A stretch of 64,000 nucleotides of DNA from NCBI GenBank assembly GCA_040219085.1, contig JAVJTC010000003.1:78849-142848 (forward strand). Direction: 5' to 3'. Shown here piece after piece: positions 1 through 8,240 of this stretch; positions within the stretch are counted from its first letter, which is position 1; the number at the start of each line of letters is the position of its first letter. This stretch comes from Acidimicrobiales bacterium (GTDB taxonomy: Bacteria; Actinomycetota; Acidimicrobiia; Acidimicrobiales; JAVJTC01). The notes under the pieces are model-generated. The model was not told the origin of the DNA. It searched no databases and saw nothing but the letters and a program-made list of their open reading frames with translations. A program made the translations under genes and the position numbers.

Positions 1-799
1 CACGTCCGGCGGCGACGTTGCGCTTCATCGACATCCCGAGCGTGGCGATCTTGCGACCGGATGCGATCGCGGCGTTGGCGATCTGTTGCACCCGGTGCAG
101 GTGTGACGAGAAGCAGGCCGTGATGATCCTGCGCCCGGCGTGCTGCTCGAAGAGCAGGCGCAGGGTGGGGCCGATCTCGCTCTCGGACTGCGAGGACCCG
201 GGCTCGTCCGCGTTCGTCGAATCGGCGAGCATGAGACGGATACCGGGATCGTGGGCGAGGGCGCCGATGCGGGGAAGGTCCGTGCGTCGGCCGTCGATCG
301 GGTGGTGGTCGAGCTTGAAGTCACTCGAGTGCAGGACGAGCCCCTGGTCGGTCGTGATGGCCGAGATCAGCCCGCCCGGCACGGAATGCGTGACGGGAAT
401 GAACTCGCACTCGAACGAGCCGATGCTGAGGCGGTCGCCGTCCTCGACCGGCACGAAGGTGACCCGGTCCAGCAGCCGTGCCTCCTCGGCGCGGTTGCGG
501 GCGAGGGAGAGGGTGAAGGGGGTGCCGTAGATGGTGAGCGGCACGTGGGGAAGGACATGCGCGATCGCGCCGACGTGGTCCTCGTGGCCGTGGGTGGCGA
601 TCATCCCGATGACCTTGTCGCCATTGTCGACGATGTGCTCGAGCGCCGGCAGCACCGAGTCCACGCCGGGTCGCATCTCGGACGCGAACATCTGACCGCA
701 GTCCAAGATGAGCATCTCGCCCCGCTGTTCGATCGTGGCGCAGTTGCGTCCGATGTCGCCCAGTCCGCCGAGGAAGGTGATCTCGACCGGGTCAGCCAC
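1..799 (-). CDS. rnj: Ribonuclease J, N-terminal part (runs off left edge)
   Basis: This is the first 266 codons of a metallo-beta-lactamase/beta-CASP ribonuclease. RNase J enzymes act as endo- and 5'-3' exoribonucleases in RNA maturation and decay. The frame opens with GTG, reads ITFLGGLGDIGRN, and has the zinc motif THGHEDH at residues 69-75. HSVPGG and SSDFKLD follow downstream, as in the family. The GTG lies inside GTGGCTGA, so it overlaps the dapA stop by 8 nt, which suggests translational coupling. The dapA-rnj order is also known in mycobacteria. The C-terminal domain is outside the window. Confidence 0.95.
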   Translation of the reverse strand, partial: MADPVEITFLGGLGDIGRNCATIEQRGEMLILDCGQMFASEMRPGVDSVLPALEHIVDNGDKVIGMIATHGHEDHVGAIAHVLPHVPLTIYGTPFTLSLARNRAEEARLLDRVTFVPVEDGDRLSIGSFECEFIPVTHSVPGGLISAITTDQGLVLHSSDFKLDHHPIDGRRTDLPRIGALAHDPGIRLMLADSTNADEPGSSQSESEIGPTLRLLFEQHAGRRIITACFSSHLHRVQQIANAAIASGRKIATLGMSMKRNVAAGR

Positions 800-1694
800 C
801 GAGGAACTCCCGGCCGACCTCGACACCGGTGAGGACGTCACGGGCATGGTGCTCGAGACCGTCGGGCACGTCGTGCATGGGCGGGCGGCAGTGGCCACCG
901 GGGAGACCGAGCACGCGCATCATCGCCTTCGTCGGGATCGGGTTGGGAGCGTCGGGGGAGGTCTCGAAGCGGTACGACGGCAGCAGTGCCCGGTTGATCC
1001 GGGCGGCTTCGGCGACGTCGCCGCGTTCGAACGCGCTGACCATCTGCTGGTGCTCGGCACCGGCCCAGTGGGTGGCGACACCGATCACGCCCACCGCGCC
1101 GATGGCCAGGAGCGGGAGCGTCAGGTTGTCGTCGCCGGAGTAGACCTCGAAACCGTCAGGAGCGTGGGCGGCGAAACGGGCGGTCTCGGCCGGATCTCCC
1201 GCGGCATCTTTGAGCGCGACGATGTTGTCGACGGTGTGGGCGAGCTCTATGAGGGTGTCGGTCTCGATCTTGCGTCCGGTGCGCACCGGGATGTCGTAGA
1301 GGACCACCGGGAGGTCGGTGGCGCCGGCGACGGCGGTGAAGTGTGCGAGGAGGCCCTTCTGGGACGGGCGGTTGTAGTACGGCGTGACCGACAAGATGGC
1401 CTCTGCGCCGGCCTCACCCGCCCGCTTCGTGAGGTCGATGGCAGCACGGGTGTCGTTGGAACCCGCTCCTGCGATGACAGGCACGTCGACGGCGTCGACG
1501 ACGGTGGCGATGAGGTCGGCCTGTTCGGCATGGGTGAGCGTCGGGGCCTCACCTGTCGTCCCGGCCACGACGAGACCGTCGCTGCCGTGCTCGACCAGCC
1601 ACGCCGCGAGTTCCGCGGCCCCGTCGAGGTCCAGACCGCCGTCGGCGTCGAACGGCGTCACCATGGCGGTGAGCACCCTCCCGAACCTGGCCAT
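792..1694 (-). CDS. dapA: 4-hydroxy-tetrahydrodipicolinate synthase
   Basis: DapA condenses pyruvate with aspartate semialdehyde in the first step of the diaminopimelate/lysine pathway. The 300-residue protein has the Schiff-base lysine in ALKDAAGD (K162). Tyr133 and Arg138 lie in LYDIPVRTG, the double Thr in AGTTGE (T46/T47), and TPYYNRP at 104-110. I chose the ATG giving MARFGRVLTAMVTPF because GGAGG sits 7 nt upstream; an upstream in-frame start would add 9 residues. It overlaps rnj. dapB of the same pathway lies about 1.2 kb upstream on the same strand. Confidence 0.95.
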   Translation of the reverse strand: MARFGRVLTAMVTPFDADGGLDLDGAAELAAWLVEHGSDGLVVAGTTGEAPTLTHAEQADLIATVVDAVDVPVIAGAGSNDTRAAIDLTKRAGEAGAEAILSVTPYYNRPSQKGLLAHFTAVAGATDLPVVLYDIPVRTGRKIETDTLIELAHTVDNIVALKDAAGDPAETARFAAHAPDGFEVYSGDDNLTLPLLAIGAVGVIGVATHWAGAEHQQMVSAFERGDVAEAARINRALLPSYRFETSPDAPNPIPTKAMMRVLGLPGGHCRPPMHDVPDGLEHHARDVLTGVEVGREFLGG

Positions 1695-1788
1695 CGCACA
1701 GCCTCCAAGGTCAGTGTCCACCCACGGAACCGGCGGAACGCCCCGACAACGGTAGTGGAGAGCCGGCCGCTGGCGACGCTGGGACTCC

Positions 1789-2619
1789 TCAGGCGGGCCC
1801 GCCGCGGTCCTGCACCGACCGGTTCAGCTCTGCCAGTTCCCAGTCGAGGGGGTCGGAGATGTCCTGTTCCCCGCTCTCGGCTCGGGCCCGTGACCGGGCG
1901 ATTCGTCGCACCGCCAGCGGATACCCGATGAGGCCGATCAGGGTGAAGATGAGCCACTGACCCGCGTAGCTGAGGTGCGGGCCCTCGTTCAGCTCGGGGC
2001 GTTCGAGGACGAAGGGAAGTTCGCCGGTCTGGACCGGGGACTGGGACTCGATCTGGAGGTAGAGCATCCGCACGTCGGCGTCGATCTGCTGGTCGAGGCG
2101 GGCGAGGTCGGGCCGGGCGAGCGAGGAGAGGGCGCCTTCGGCCGGGTCGGCCTGGGCGAGGCGACCGGGCTCCACGCTGGTGCGCAGGAAGCCGACGGCG
2201 GTGACGGTTCCCGTCGGCGGGTCGACGTCGGGTCGGGGCTGGTCGGGATCGAACCCCAGCGGGATCCAGCCCCGGTTGACAGCGAGCGCCGTCCCGTCCT
2301 CGAGGATCAGCGGCGTGAGGACCCAGTAACCGGGAGCGCCACCGCGGGACCGGTTGCGGATCAGTACCTCTCCGGAGCGGTCGTAGGTGCCGGTGGCCTC
2401 GACGATCCGGAACTCGAGGTCCTCGTCGGTCTCGTCCAGTGGGACGTCGGTGGCCGGAACCGGGGGCTCGTCGAAGCGCGCCGTGATGGTCGCGTTCTCG
2501 TCCCGGCGTTCGTCGAGGCGGTTCAGCTGCCAGAACCCGAGACTCACGAACGTCACCAGCACGGCCAGCACGAACACGTGCGAGGCGATCCAGCGCGGCT
2601 TCAGGAGGAATCGGTACAC
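1789..2619 (-). CDS. SURF1 family cytochrome c oxidase assembly protein
   Basis: SURF1-type proteins help assemble the haem-copper oxidase in the membrane. The 276-residue product has a TM segment near the N-terminus ending in GFWQLNRLDER, a long external region, and a second TM near the C-terminus (LIFTLIGLIGYPLAVRR). That two-TM layout is the family hallmark. I took the GTG of VYRFLLKPRW as start; an in-frame start 72 nt upstream gives a basic extension and cannot be excluded. It lies between dapB and dapA without an obvious metabolic link. Confidence 0.85.
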   Translation of the reverse strand: MYRFLLKPRWIASHVFVLAVLVTFVSLGFWQLNRLDERRDENATITARFDEPPVPATDVPLDETDEDLEFRIVEATGTYDRSGEVLIRNRSRGGAPGYWVLTPLILEDGTALAVNRGWIPLGFDPDQPRPDVDPPTGTVTAVGFLRTSVEPGRLAQADPAEGALSSLARPDLARLDQQIDADVRMLYLQIESQSPVQTGELPFVLERPELNEGPHLSYAGQWLIFTLIGLIGYPLAVRRIARSRARAESGEQDISDPLDWELAELNRSVQDRGGPA

Positions 2620-2773
2620 CGGGTCCCATCGTAGGGACCGCTGTGCCCTGTAGGCCGGTCGGGGCCCCGGTTCGGGCCGGTCGCAGGTCACCGTGCGGCT
2701 GGCGGGTCACCGTTCGCACGACCCGGACCGACGCGCAGGTCGCATCGCGACGTTCGTTCGCGAACGGGTGCCC

Positions 2774-2795
2774 GATATCCGCTATTGCGGATACC
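2774..2795. promoter_or_regulatory. Operator-like inverted repeat 1
   Basis: The left arm reads GATATCCGC, the spacer TATT, and the right arm GCGGATACC. It shares the pattern GATNTNCGC-N4-GCG with repeat 2, centred 54 bp away. Seven of the arm bases pair perfectly. An outer 7-bp stem encloses it, so it could also fold as RNA. Confidence 0.5.
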
Positions 2796-2827
2796 TGGCG
2801 GGCACTTGCGCAAAGAGATCGACCGCC

Positions 2828-2849
2828 GATGTACGCGATCGCGTACATC
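2828..2849. promoter_or_regulatory. Operator-like perfect palindrome 2
   Basis: The arms are GATGTACGC and GCGTACATC around GATC. The symmetry extends to 26 bp (2826-2851) without a mismatch. The binding protein is unknown and no regulator gene is adjacent. Confidence 0.55.
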
Positions 2850-2922
2850 GGGCCCCGGTTCTGAGAGAGGAACGTCGCGCGAAGGCTCCCTCGACGCGCA
2901 GCGCCGGGCCGCGGGAGCCCGC

Positions 2923-3699
2923 TCAGACGTCGAGCAGTGAATCCAGGCCGAGCGTGAGCGGCTCGGGGAGCCCGGCGACCTTCTTGGCCGCCAGCACGAC
3001 GCCGGGCATGAACGACGAACGGTCGTAAGAGTCCTGGCGGATCGTCAGCGACTGCCCCTCGGACCCCAGGATGACCTCCTGGTGGGCGACCAGCCCCCGG
3101 AGGCGCAGCGAATGGATGTGGATGCCGCCGGGGGCGACGCCACCACGTGCACCGTCGAGCACCTCGTCGGTGGTCGGGTCCGGCGCCCACTCCCCCGACG
3201 CCGCGGCCATCCGCTCAGCGGTGACCCGCGCCGTCCCCGACGGAGCGTCGATCTTGCGGTCGTGATGCAACTCGACGATCTCGGCCGTTTCGAACCACGG
3301 CGCGGCGAGTTCCGCGAACCGCATCATCAGCACCGCCGAGATGGCGAAGTTGGCGGCGATCAGACACCGGCTCGACGTGAACGCCGCCCGGAACGTATCC
3401 AGGTCGTCGTCCTCGAATCCCGTCGTCCCGACCACCGCGTGGACGCCGTTCCCGGCCAACCACGGAAGCGTGACCCGGGCCGCCTCGACAACCGTGAAAT
3501 CCACGGCGACCTCGGCGCCGGCGTCGGTGATGGCGTCCAGCTCCGGGGAGATGACGACATCGGTGCCCGGGACGCGACTGTCGCCGCGGTCGACAGAATC
3601 GACCGCGGCGACCAGTTCCAGTTCCGGGTCGTCGCGCACCGCGGCACACACGGTCGCACCCATGCGACCGGCGGCACCGACGACGGCGACCCGGATCAT
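2923..3699 (-). CDS. dapB: 4-hydroxy-tetrahydrodipicolinate reductase
   Basis: DapB reduces the product of DapA with NAD(P)H in the lysine/diaminopimelate route. The 258-residue protein begins MIRVAVVGAAGRMG, a Rossmann GxxGRMG nucleotide site. It carries the signature ELHHDRKIDAPSGTA with the catalytic His-His and Lys. The upstream frame is open into the pnp tail but is an out-of-frame Thr/Val-rich reading, so the start is placed at the Rossmann Met. The gap to the pnp stop is 10 nt, so the two are probably co-transcribed. Confidence 0.95.
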   Translation of the reverse strand: MIRVAVVGAAGRMGATVCAAVRDDPELELVAAVDSVDRGDSRVPGTDVVISPELDAITDAGAEVAVDFTVVEAARVTLPWLAGNGVHAVVGTTGFEDDDLDTFRAAFTSSRCLIAANFAISAVLMMRFAELAAPWFETAEIVELHHDRKIDAPSGTARVTAERMAAASGEWAPDPTTDEVLDGARGGVAPGGIHIHSLRLRGLVAHQEVILGSEGQSLTIRQDSYDRSSFMPGVVLAAKKVAGLPEPLTLGLDSLLDV

Positions 3700-3709
3700 C
3701 GCGGTGAAC

Positions 3710-6289
3710 TCAGCGACGTCGACGGCCACCACGGCCGCCGCCACCGCCGCCACGACCGCCGCCGCCCCTACCGGGACGTCGAGCGGGCTGGGCGGGACCG
3801 AGATCGCCGACCTCGGCCTCGAGCTCCTTGCGGAAATCCTCCTCGAAGGACATCTCGGTGCGCTTGCCGCCGTCACCGTTGTCCGAGTCGCCGTCGCGAC
3901 CACCGCGGTCACGACCGCCGCGGTCGCGGGACCGGCCACGATCACGATCACGATCCCGGTCACGACCACCGCGTGAACCGCGGTCGTCGTCGGAATCGCC
4001 ACGGTCACGGGACCGGCCACCGTCACGACCGCCGCGCGAGCCACGGTCGTCGTCGGAGTCCCGCGAATCCTCGGAGCTGTCCGAGTCGTCGGACCCGGAG
4101 TCGTCGGAACCACCGTCGTCGTCGCCGGTCGGGGTCAGGCTGATCTTGCCCTGCGGATCGATGTCGTCGACTCGCACCTCGATCTCGTCGCCGAGGTTGA
4201 GCTCGTCCTCGACCTTGTCGATACGGCGCTTGCCACCGATCTTGGAGATGTGGAGCAGGCCGTCACGGCCGGGCATCAGGTTCACGAACGCACCGAAGCT
4301 GGTGATGTTCACGACCCGTCCCATGTAGACGGCTCCGACCTCGGCCTGAGGCGGATCGAGGATCAGACGGATCTGACGCTCGGCCTCGTCGACCGCATCG
4401 CGGTCCGCGGACGCCACCGACACGACGCCGACCATGCCGTCGTCGTCGACGTTGATCTCGGCACCGGTGTCCTCCTGGATGGCCTTGATGACCTTGCCCT
4501 TGGGACCGATGACCTCACCGATCTTGTCGGCGGGGATCTCGAAGCTGACGATCTTCGGGGCCGTCGGGCCGACGTCCTCGCGAGGCTCACTGATCGCCTC
4601 GCTCATGACCTCGAGCACCTTCATGCGCGCCTCGTAGGCCTGCTCGAGGGCGGCGGCGAGCACGTCGGCGGGGATGCCGGAGATCTTCGTGTCGAGCTGG
4701 AGAGCCGTCACGAAGTCCTCGGTGCCGGCGACCTTGAAGTCCATGTCGCCGAACGCATCCTCGGCTCCGAGGATGTCGGTGAGGGTCGTGTACTTGCCCT
4801 CGTGGTGGACGAGACCCATCGCGATGCCGCCGACGGCTGCCTTGATCGGCACGCCCGCGTCCATCATCGACAGGCTGGAACCGCACACCGACGCCATCGA
4901 GGTCGAACCGTTGGAGGACAGAGCCTCCGAGACCAGGCGGATCGTGTACGGGAACTCGTCCATCTTCGGCACGACCGGCAGAAGGGCACGCTCTGCAAGC
5001 GCGCCGTGACCGATCTCGCGACGCTTGGGGCCACGCATGAAGCCCGCCTCGCCGGTGGAGAACGGCGGGAAGTTGTAGTGGTGCATGTAGCGCTTGCGGG
5101 TGGTCGGGTCGATCCCGTCGATCATCTGGTCCATACGACCGGTGCCCAGGGTCGTCACGTTGAGGACCTGGGTCTCGCCCCGCTGGAACAGGCCCGAACC
5201 GTGCGCCATGGCGACCATGCCGACCTCGGCGGACAGTTGACGGATGTCGGTCACACCGCGACCGTCGATGCGCACACCGTCGTTGACGATGCGGCTGCGC
5301 ACGATCTCCTTGGTGAGAGCGCGGATGGCGTTGCCGACCTGCTTGTCGGCACCGTCGAGATCTGCGAACCGGTCTGCCAGTGCGGCACGGATCTCGGCCT
5401 TCGCCTCGTCCTCGGCCGCGCTGCGCGCTGCCTTGTCGGCGATCTTCTGGGTGTCTGTGAGCTTGTCGCGCCCGACCTCTTCGACCGCGGCGCGGACCTC
5501 GGGGCTGTAGTCCACCTGGACGTCGAAGTCGATGGGGGGCTTCACGCCCGCGGCGGCGATCAGCCGACGCTGGACCTCGATGGCCTCACGGATCCAGGTC
5601 TTGGATGCGTCGAGGCCGCCGGCGATCACCGACTCGTTGACCTTCGGGGCACCGTCTTCGTAGTAGTCCCACGCGTTCTCGGTACCGCCTGCCTCCACCA
5701 TCATGACGGCGACCTCGCCGTCGTCGGTGATACGGCCGGCGACGACCATCTCGAACGTGGACGCCTCACCCTCCTGGTAGGTCGGGTGCGGGATCCACTC
5801 GCCTTCGGTGCTGTAGGCCACGCGTACGGCGCCGAGGGGGCCGTCGAAGGGGATGCCCGAGATGCACAGCGCGGCGGAGGCCGCATTGATCGTCAGGACG
5901 TCGTAGGGGTTCTCCTGGTCCGCGCTCAACACGGTGGCGACGACGTGGACGTCGTTGCGGAACCCGTCGGGAAACGACGGGCGCAGGGGCCGGTCGGTGA
6001 GACGGCAGGTCAAGATGGCCTGCTCGCTGGCACGACCCTCACGGCGGAAGAACGAGCCGGGGATCTTGCCCGCGGCGTAGGAACGCTCCTCGACGTCGAC
6101 CGTCAGGGGGAAGAACTCGATGCCCTCACGCACCCGCTTGTTGGCGGTGGCGGTCACGAGGACCTGGGTGTTACCCATCTGCCCGACGACTGCGCCGTCG
6201 GCCTGGAATGCGTAACGACCTGCCTCGAAACCGAGGGATTTCTCCTCGTCACCGGTGACCGGTGACGAGACGGAGACGATGTCACTCAT
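3710..6289 (-). CDS. pnp: Polyribonucleotide nucleotidyltransferase (PNPase) with long RG-rich tail
   Basis: PNPase is a phosphorolytic 3'-5' exoribonuclease. The 859-residue protein has two RNase PH domains, a KH domain (IGEVIGPKGKVIKAI) and an S1 domain (YMGRVVNITSFGAFVNLMPG). After the S1 domain, about 137 residues (roughly 723-859) form a low-complexity tail. It is first Asp/Ser-rich, then has repeated DRGSRGGRD-type units, a short acidic helix MSFEEDFRKELEAE, and a final Gly/Arg run. The start MSDIVSVSS is preceded by GGAAAGAG; an upstream in-frame reading is poor. The gene follows rpsO, the classical pnp partner, across a hairpin-rich spacer. Confidence 0.97.
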   Translation of the reverse strand: MSDIVSVSSPVTGDEEKSLGFEAGRYAFQADGAVVGQMGNTQVLVTATANKRVREGIEFFPLTVDVEERSYAAGKIPGSFFRREGRASEQAILTCRLTDRPLRPSFPDGFRNDVHVVATVLSADQENPYDVLTINAASAALCISGIPFDGPLGAVRVAYSTEGEWIPHPTYQEGEASTFEMVVAGRITDDGEVAVMMVEAGGTENAWDYYEDGAPKVNESVIAGGLDASKTWIREAIEVQRRLIAAAGVKPPIDFDVQVDYSPEVRAAVEEVGRDKLTDTQKIADKAARSAAEDEAKAEIRAALADRFADLDGADKQVGNAIRALTKEIVRSRIVNDGVRIDGRGVTDIRQLSAEVGMVAMAHGSGLFQRGETQVLNVTTLGTGRMDQMIDGIDPTTRKRYMHHYNFPPFSTGEAGFMRGPKRREIGHGALAERALLPVVPKMDEFPYTIRLVSEALSSNGSTSMASVCGSSLSMMDAGVPIKAAVGGIAMGLVHHEGKYTTLTDILGAEDAFGDMDFKVAGTEDFVTALQLDTKISGIPADVLAAALEQAYEARMKVLEVMSEAISEPREDVGPTAPKIVSFEIPADKIGEVIGPKGKVIKAIQEDTGAEINVDDDGMVGVVSVASADRDAVDEAERQIRLILDPPQAEVGAVYMGRVVNITSFGAFVNLMPGRDGLLHISKIGGKRRIDKVEDELNLGDEIEVRVDDIDPQGKISLTPTGDDDGGSDDSGSDDSDSSEDSRDSDDDRGSRGGRDGGRSRDRGDSDDDRGSRGGRDRDRDRDRGRSRDRGGRDRGGRDGDSDNGDGGKRTEMSFEEDFRKELEAEVGDLGPAQPARRPGRGGGGRGGGGGGRGGRRRR
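3713..4123 (-). repeat. Degenerate repeats encoding the PNPase Asp/Ser/Arg/Gly tail
   Basis: This part of pnp consists of imperfect short repeats, for example repeated CACGAT and CGGTCACG steps near 3930-3980. It also encodes two copies of the block SDDDRGSRGGRD. It makes long spurious open frames on other strands. It is coding low complexity, not a CRISPR array, because there is no constant repeat with unique spacers. Confidence 0.7.
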
Positions 6290-6304
6290 CGCTGCTCTCT
6301 TTCC

Positions 6305-6403
6305 GGGGCACTCGCCCCTGTTGCCCGGCCATCGAGGCCGGTCGCAGCGAGGCCAGATCCCAGTTGGAGAGGTCCCGGCCTCCGGCCGAGGCCCCTTCAA
6401 CTG
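6305..6403 (-). promoter_or_regulatory. Hairpin-rich rpsO-pnp spacer
   Basis: Three stem-loops lie between rpsO and pnp. They are GGGGC/GCCCC at 6305-6318, CCGGCC/GGCCGG at 6325-6341, and a long one at 6361-6403 with outer arms CAGTTG/CAACTG and an inner GGCCTC/GAGGCC stem. In E. coli this spacer carries the RNase III site used for pnp autoregulation; a similar role here is inference from position and structure. Confidence 0.55.
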
Positions 6404-6482
6404 GCAGCTGACTGACCGCTGCTGGATGGTTTGCGCGCCACCGTGCGGTACGGCCGGCGGCGATGTTCGGGGAGACCCCGCC

Positions 6483-6752
6483 TTAGCGGCGGAGTCCCAG
6501 TTCTGCGATCAGTGCCCGGTACCGCTCGACGTTGACCGAGGCCAGGTAGTCGAGCATCCGACGCCGCTGACCGACCAACGACAGCAGGCCACGCCGGCTG
6601 TGATGGTCCTTCTTGTGCACCTTCAGGTGCTCGGTCAGGTGGTTGATGCGATCGGTCAGTAGCGCAACCTGGACCTCGGGCGAGCCCGTGTCCGTGTCGT
6701 GGTGGCGATGCTTGGCGATCGTGTCAGCCTTGGGCGGCAGATTCTCGGCCAT
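6483..6752 (-). CDS. rpsO: 30S ribosomal protein S15
   Basis: S15 is an 89-residue primary 16S rRNA-binding protein of the small subunit. The sequence shows the family core: [23 protein letters not shown], then [12 protein letters not shown] and RRRMLDYL. Length and end (IAELGLRR) are typical. A good SD, GAGGAGCC, precedes the ATG. The gene is downstream of truB and upstream of pnp, a widely conserved order, although ribF, often found between truB and rpsO, is absent here. Confidence 0.98.
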   Translation of the reverse strand: MAENLPPKADTIAKHRHHDTDTGSPEVQVALLTDRINHLTEHLKVHKKDHHSRRGLLSLVGQRRRMLDYLASVNVERYRALIAELGLRR

Positions 6753-6835
6753 GGTGGCTCCTCGGGTGTCCGGACCCGGCTTCGCCGGCCGTTCGATCTC
6801 AGGATCGGTGCGAACCGCGAAGCCATCTCGTGAAC

Positions 6836-6872
6836 GCGTCCGACGGACGCGATGGTCGGGTTCGGCCCGACC
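6836..6872 (-). promoter_or_regulatory. Two small hairpins in the rpsO 5' region
   Basis: GCGTCC/GGACGC (6836-6850, 3-nt loop) and GGTCGGG/CCCGACC (6854-6872, 5-nt loop) lie between truB and rpsO. Neither has a U-tract, so terminator function is not supported. S15 often represses its own mRNA through a structured leader; these hairpins are candidates only. Confidence 0.35.
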
Positions 6873-6928
6873 GAGTGGTCAGGCTACCAGCGCCGTGGCC
6901 ACAAACGCCGCACACGTGAACCGTCGAC

Positions 6929-7819
6929 TCACGCCGGCGGTATGACGACCTCGGGAGCGAGGACACTTCCCCGTACCGAACACACGGCCAGCAGCGTCCC
7001 CTCGCCGTCGAGGAGCGCCACCTCGGCACCGTCGATCATCGGCGGGTCCACCTCGGGCACGGCGAGCCTCTTGCCGTGCCCGATGGCCGCGACGTCGGCC
7101 GGGTCGTGCACGACATGAGTCGGCAGGTCGCGCACCCCCGTGGCGAGGCTCACGAGCGTCGGCGACTCGACAGGATGGGCATCGGCCAGCGTGAACGAGC
7201 CGACCTCGGTGCGGGCCAACGTCCGCACGTGGGCGACACCGCCGAGTGCCTCGCCGATGTCGGCTGCCAGCGTGCGGATGTAGGTGCCCGACGAGCACCG
7301 CACCGTCAGCGACACCACCGGGCCGTGCTCACCGTGGCCGGTCACGTCCCCCACATCGAGTCGATGAATCGTCACCGGGCGCGGAGGTCGCTCGACCTCG
7401 CCGCCTTCCCGGGCGATCTCGTGCAGTCGCCGCCCGCCGATCTTCACGGCCGACACCATCGGGGGGATCTGTTCGATGTCGCCGACGAAGCGCTGCGCCG
7501 CGGCGGTCACCGCCGCGCGGTCGACGCCGCCCATGTCGGCGGTCGCCGTCACGTCCCCCTCCGCGTCGAGCGTCGTCGTCGCGACTCCGAACTCGACCGT
7601 GGTCACGTAGGTCTTGGGCAGCGCCGTGACGAACCGCAACAGCCGGGTGCCCCGACCCACGCCGAGGATCAGAAGGCCCGTCGCCGGTGGGTCCAGCGTC
7701 CCGGAGTGGCCGATCTTGCGGGTCCCGATGACACCGCGGGCCTTGGCCACGACGTCGTGTGAGGTCCAGCCGGCCTCCTTCGCGATGACAGCGAAGCCGT
7801 CCGGGCCCGGTCCACTCAC
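6929..7819 (-). CDS. truB: tRNA pseudouridine(55) synthase
   Basis: TruB makes pseudouridine 55 in the T-loop of tRNAs. The 296-residue protein has the catalytic Asp (D43) in HSGTLDPPATGLL, then the family motifs KTYVTTVEFG and CSSGTYIRTLAADIGEALG. It starts with GTG, overlapping the rbfA stop as GTGA, which suggests coupling. It belongs to the rimP-nusA-infB-rbfA-truB group. Confidence 0.96.
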   Translation of the reverse strand: MSGPGPDGFAVIAKEAGWTSHDVVAKARGVIGTRKIGHSGTLDPPATGLLILGVGRGTRLLRFVTALPKTYVTTVEFGVATTTLDAEGDVTATADMGGVDRAAVTAAAQRFVGDIEQIPPMVSAVKIGGRRLHEIAREGGEVERPPRPVTIHRLDVGDVTGHGEHGPVVSLTVRCSSGTYIRTLAADIGEALGGVAHVRTLARTEVGSFTLADAHPVESPTLVSLATGVRDLPTHVVHDPADVAAIGHGKRLAVPEVDPPMIDGAEVALLDGEGTLLAVCSVRGSVLAPEVVIPPA

Positions 7820-8214
7820 GGAGCGGCGCTGTCGGAATCGTCGTCGTCGTCGCCGAGGCCCAGCTCGCGCAGGATCTCCTCGACGCGGCCGCCGCCGGTC
7901 ACGCCGGTGTCAGCCATGAAGACGAGGTTCGGGACCTTGCGGATACGCGTCTCCTGTCCGATCAGACGCTTCAGCCGCCCACGGTGGGCGCCGAGCGCGT
8001 CCTGGGCTGCGGCAACCGTCTCGGCATCCTCGTCGAGGGTCGAGAAGTGCACCTTCGCCACGTTGAGGTCACGGTCGACGTCCACGGCCGTGATGGACAC
8101 GTGGAAGAGTTCCTCGTCGTCGATCCGGGTGAGTTCACCGGCGATGATCTCCCGGAGGAGCTCGCCGACCCGGGCCGTGCGCTCGTGGTCCCGTCTTCCG
8201 CCACGTCGTGCCAT
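7816..8214 (-). CDS. rbfA: 30S ribosome-binding factor A
   Basis: RbfA helps mature the 16S rRNA 5' end in small-subunit assembly. The 132-residue protein starts MARRGGRRDHERTARVGELLREIIAGEL and has the KH-type core with VHFSTLDED and RIRKVPNLVFMAD. It ends in an acidic tail (GDDDDDSDSAAP). The start was set at the family N-terminus; the upstream extension is basic and unlike RbfA. SD-like GAGGAG lies before the ATG. It overlaps truB by 4 nt. Confidence 0.95.
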   Translation of the reverse strand: MARRGGRRDHERTARVGELLREIIAGELTRIDDEELFHVSITAVDVDRDLNVAKVHFSTLDEDAETVAAAQDALGAHRGRLKRLIGQETRIRKVPNLVFMADTGVTGGGRVEEILRELGLGDDDDDSDSAAP

Positions 8215-8240
8215 GGGGTTCTCCTCGTGTCGATCGGGGT

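Larger units (their letters stand above)
2620..2922. other. 303-nt intergenic region rich in palindromes
   Basis: No credible gene lies between dapB and the SURF1 gene. The stretch holds CGTTCGCGAACG at 2755-2766, two related 22-bp inverted repeats at 2774-2795 and 2828-2849, an outer 7-bp stem (GTGCCCG 2768-2774 with CGGGCAC 2799-2805) and TTGCGCAA at 2806-2813. This density suggests operators and/or structured RNA. Confidence 0.7.

Noticed and set aside
1658..3190. Long minus-strand frame through the palindrome region
   Set aside because: It repeats YAIAYIG/SAIADIG only because of the palindromes; it is out of frame with SURF1 and has no domain.
3700..4113. N-terminal extension of dapB (Thr/Val/Ala-rich)
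   Set aside because: It is an out-of-frame reading of the pnp tail; dapB has its own Rossmann start at 3699.
3930..4120. Repeats in the pnp tail as a CRISPR-like array
   Set aside because: Repeats are short, imperfect and in frame; there are no unique spacers or cas genes.
4250..6265. 671-codon plus-strand open frame opposite pnp
   Set aside because: Antisense shadow of a GC-rich gene: composition is His/Asp/Val/Arg biased and without domain motifs, while the minus-strand frame is a full PNPase.
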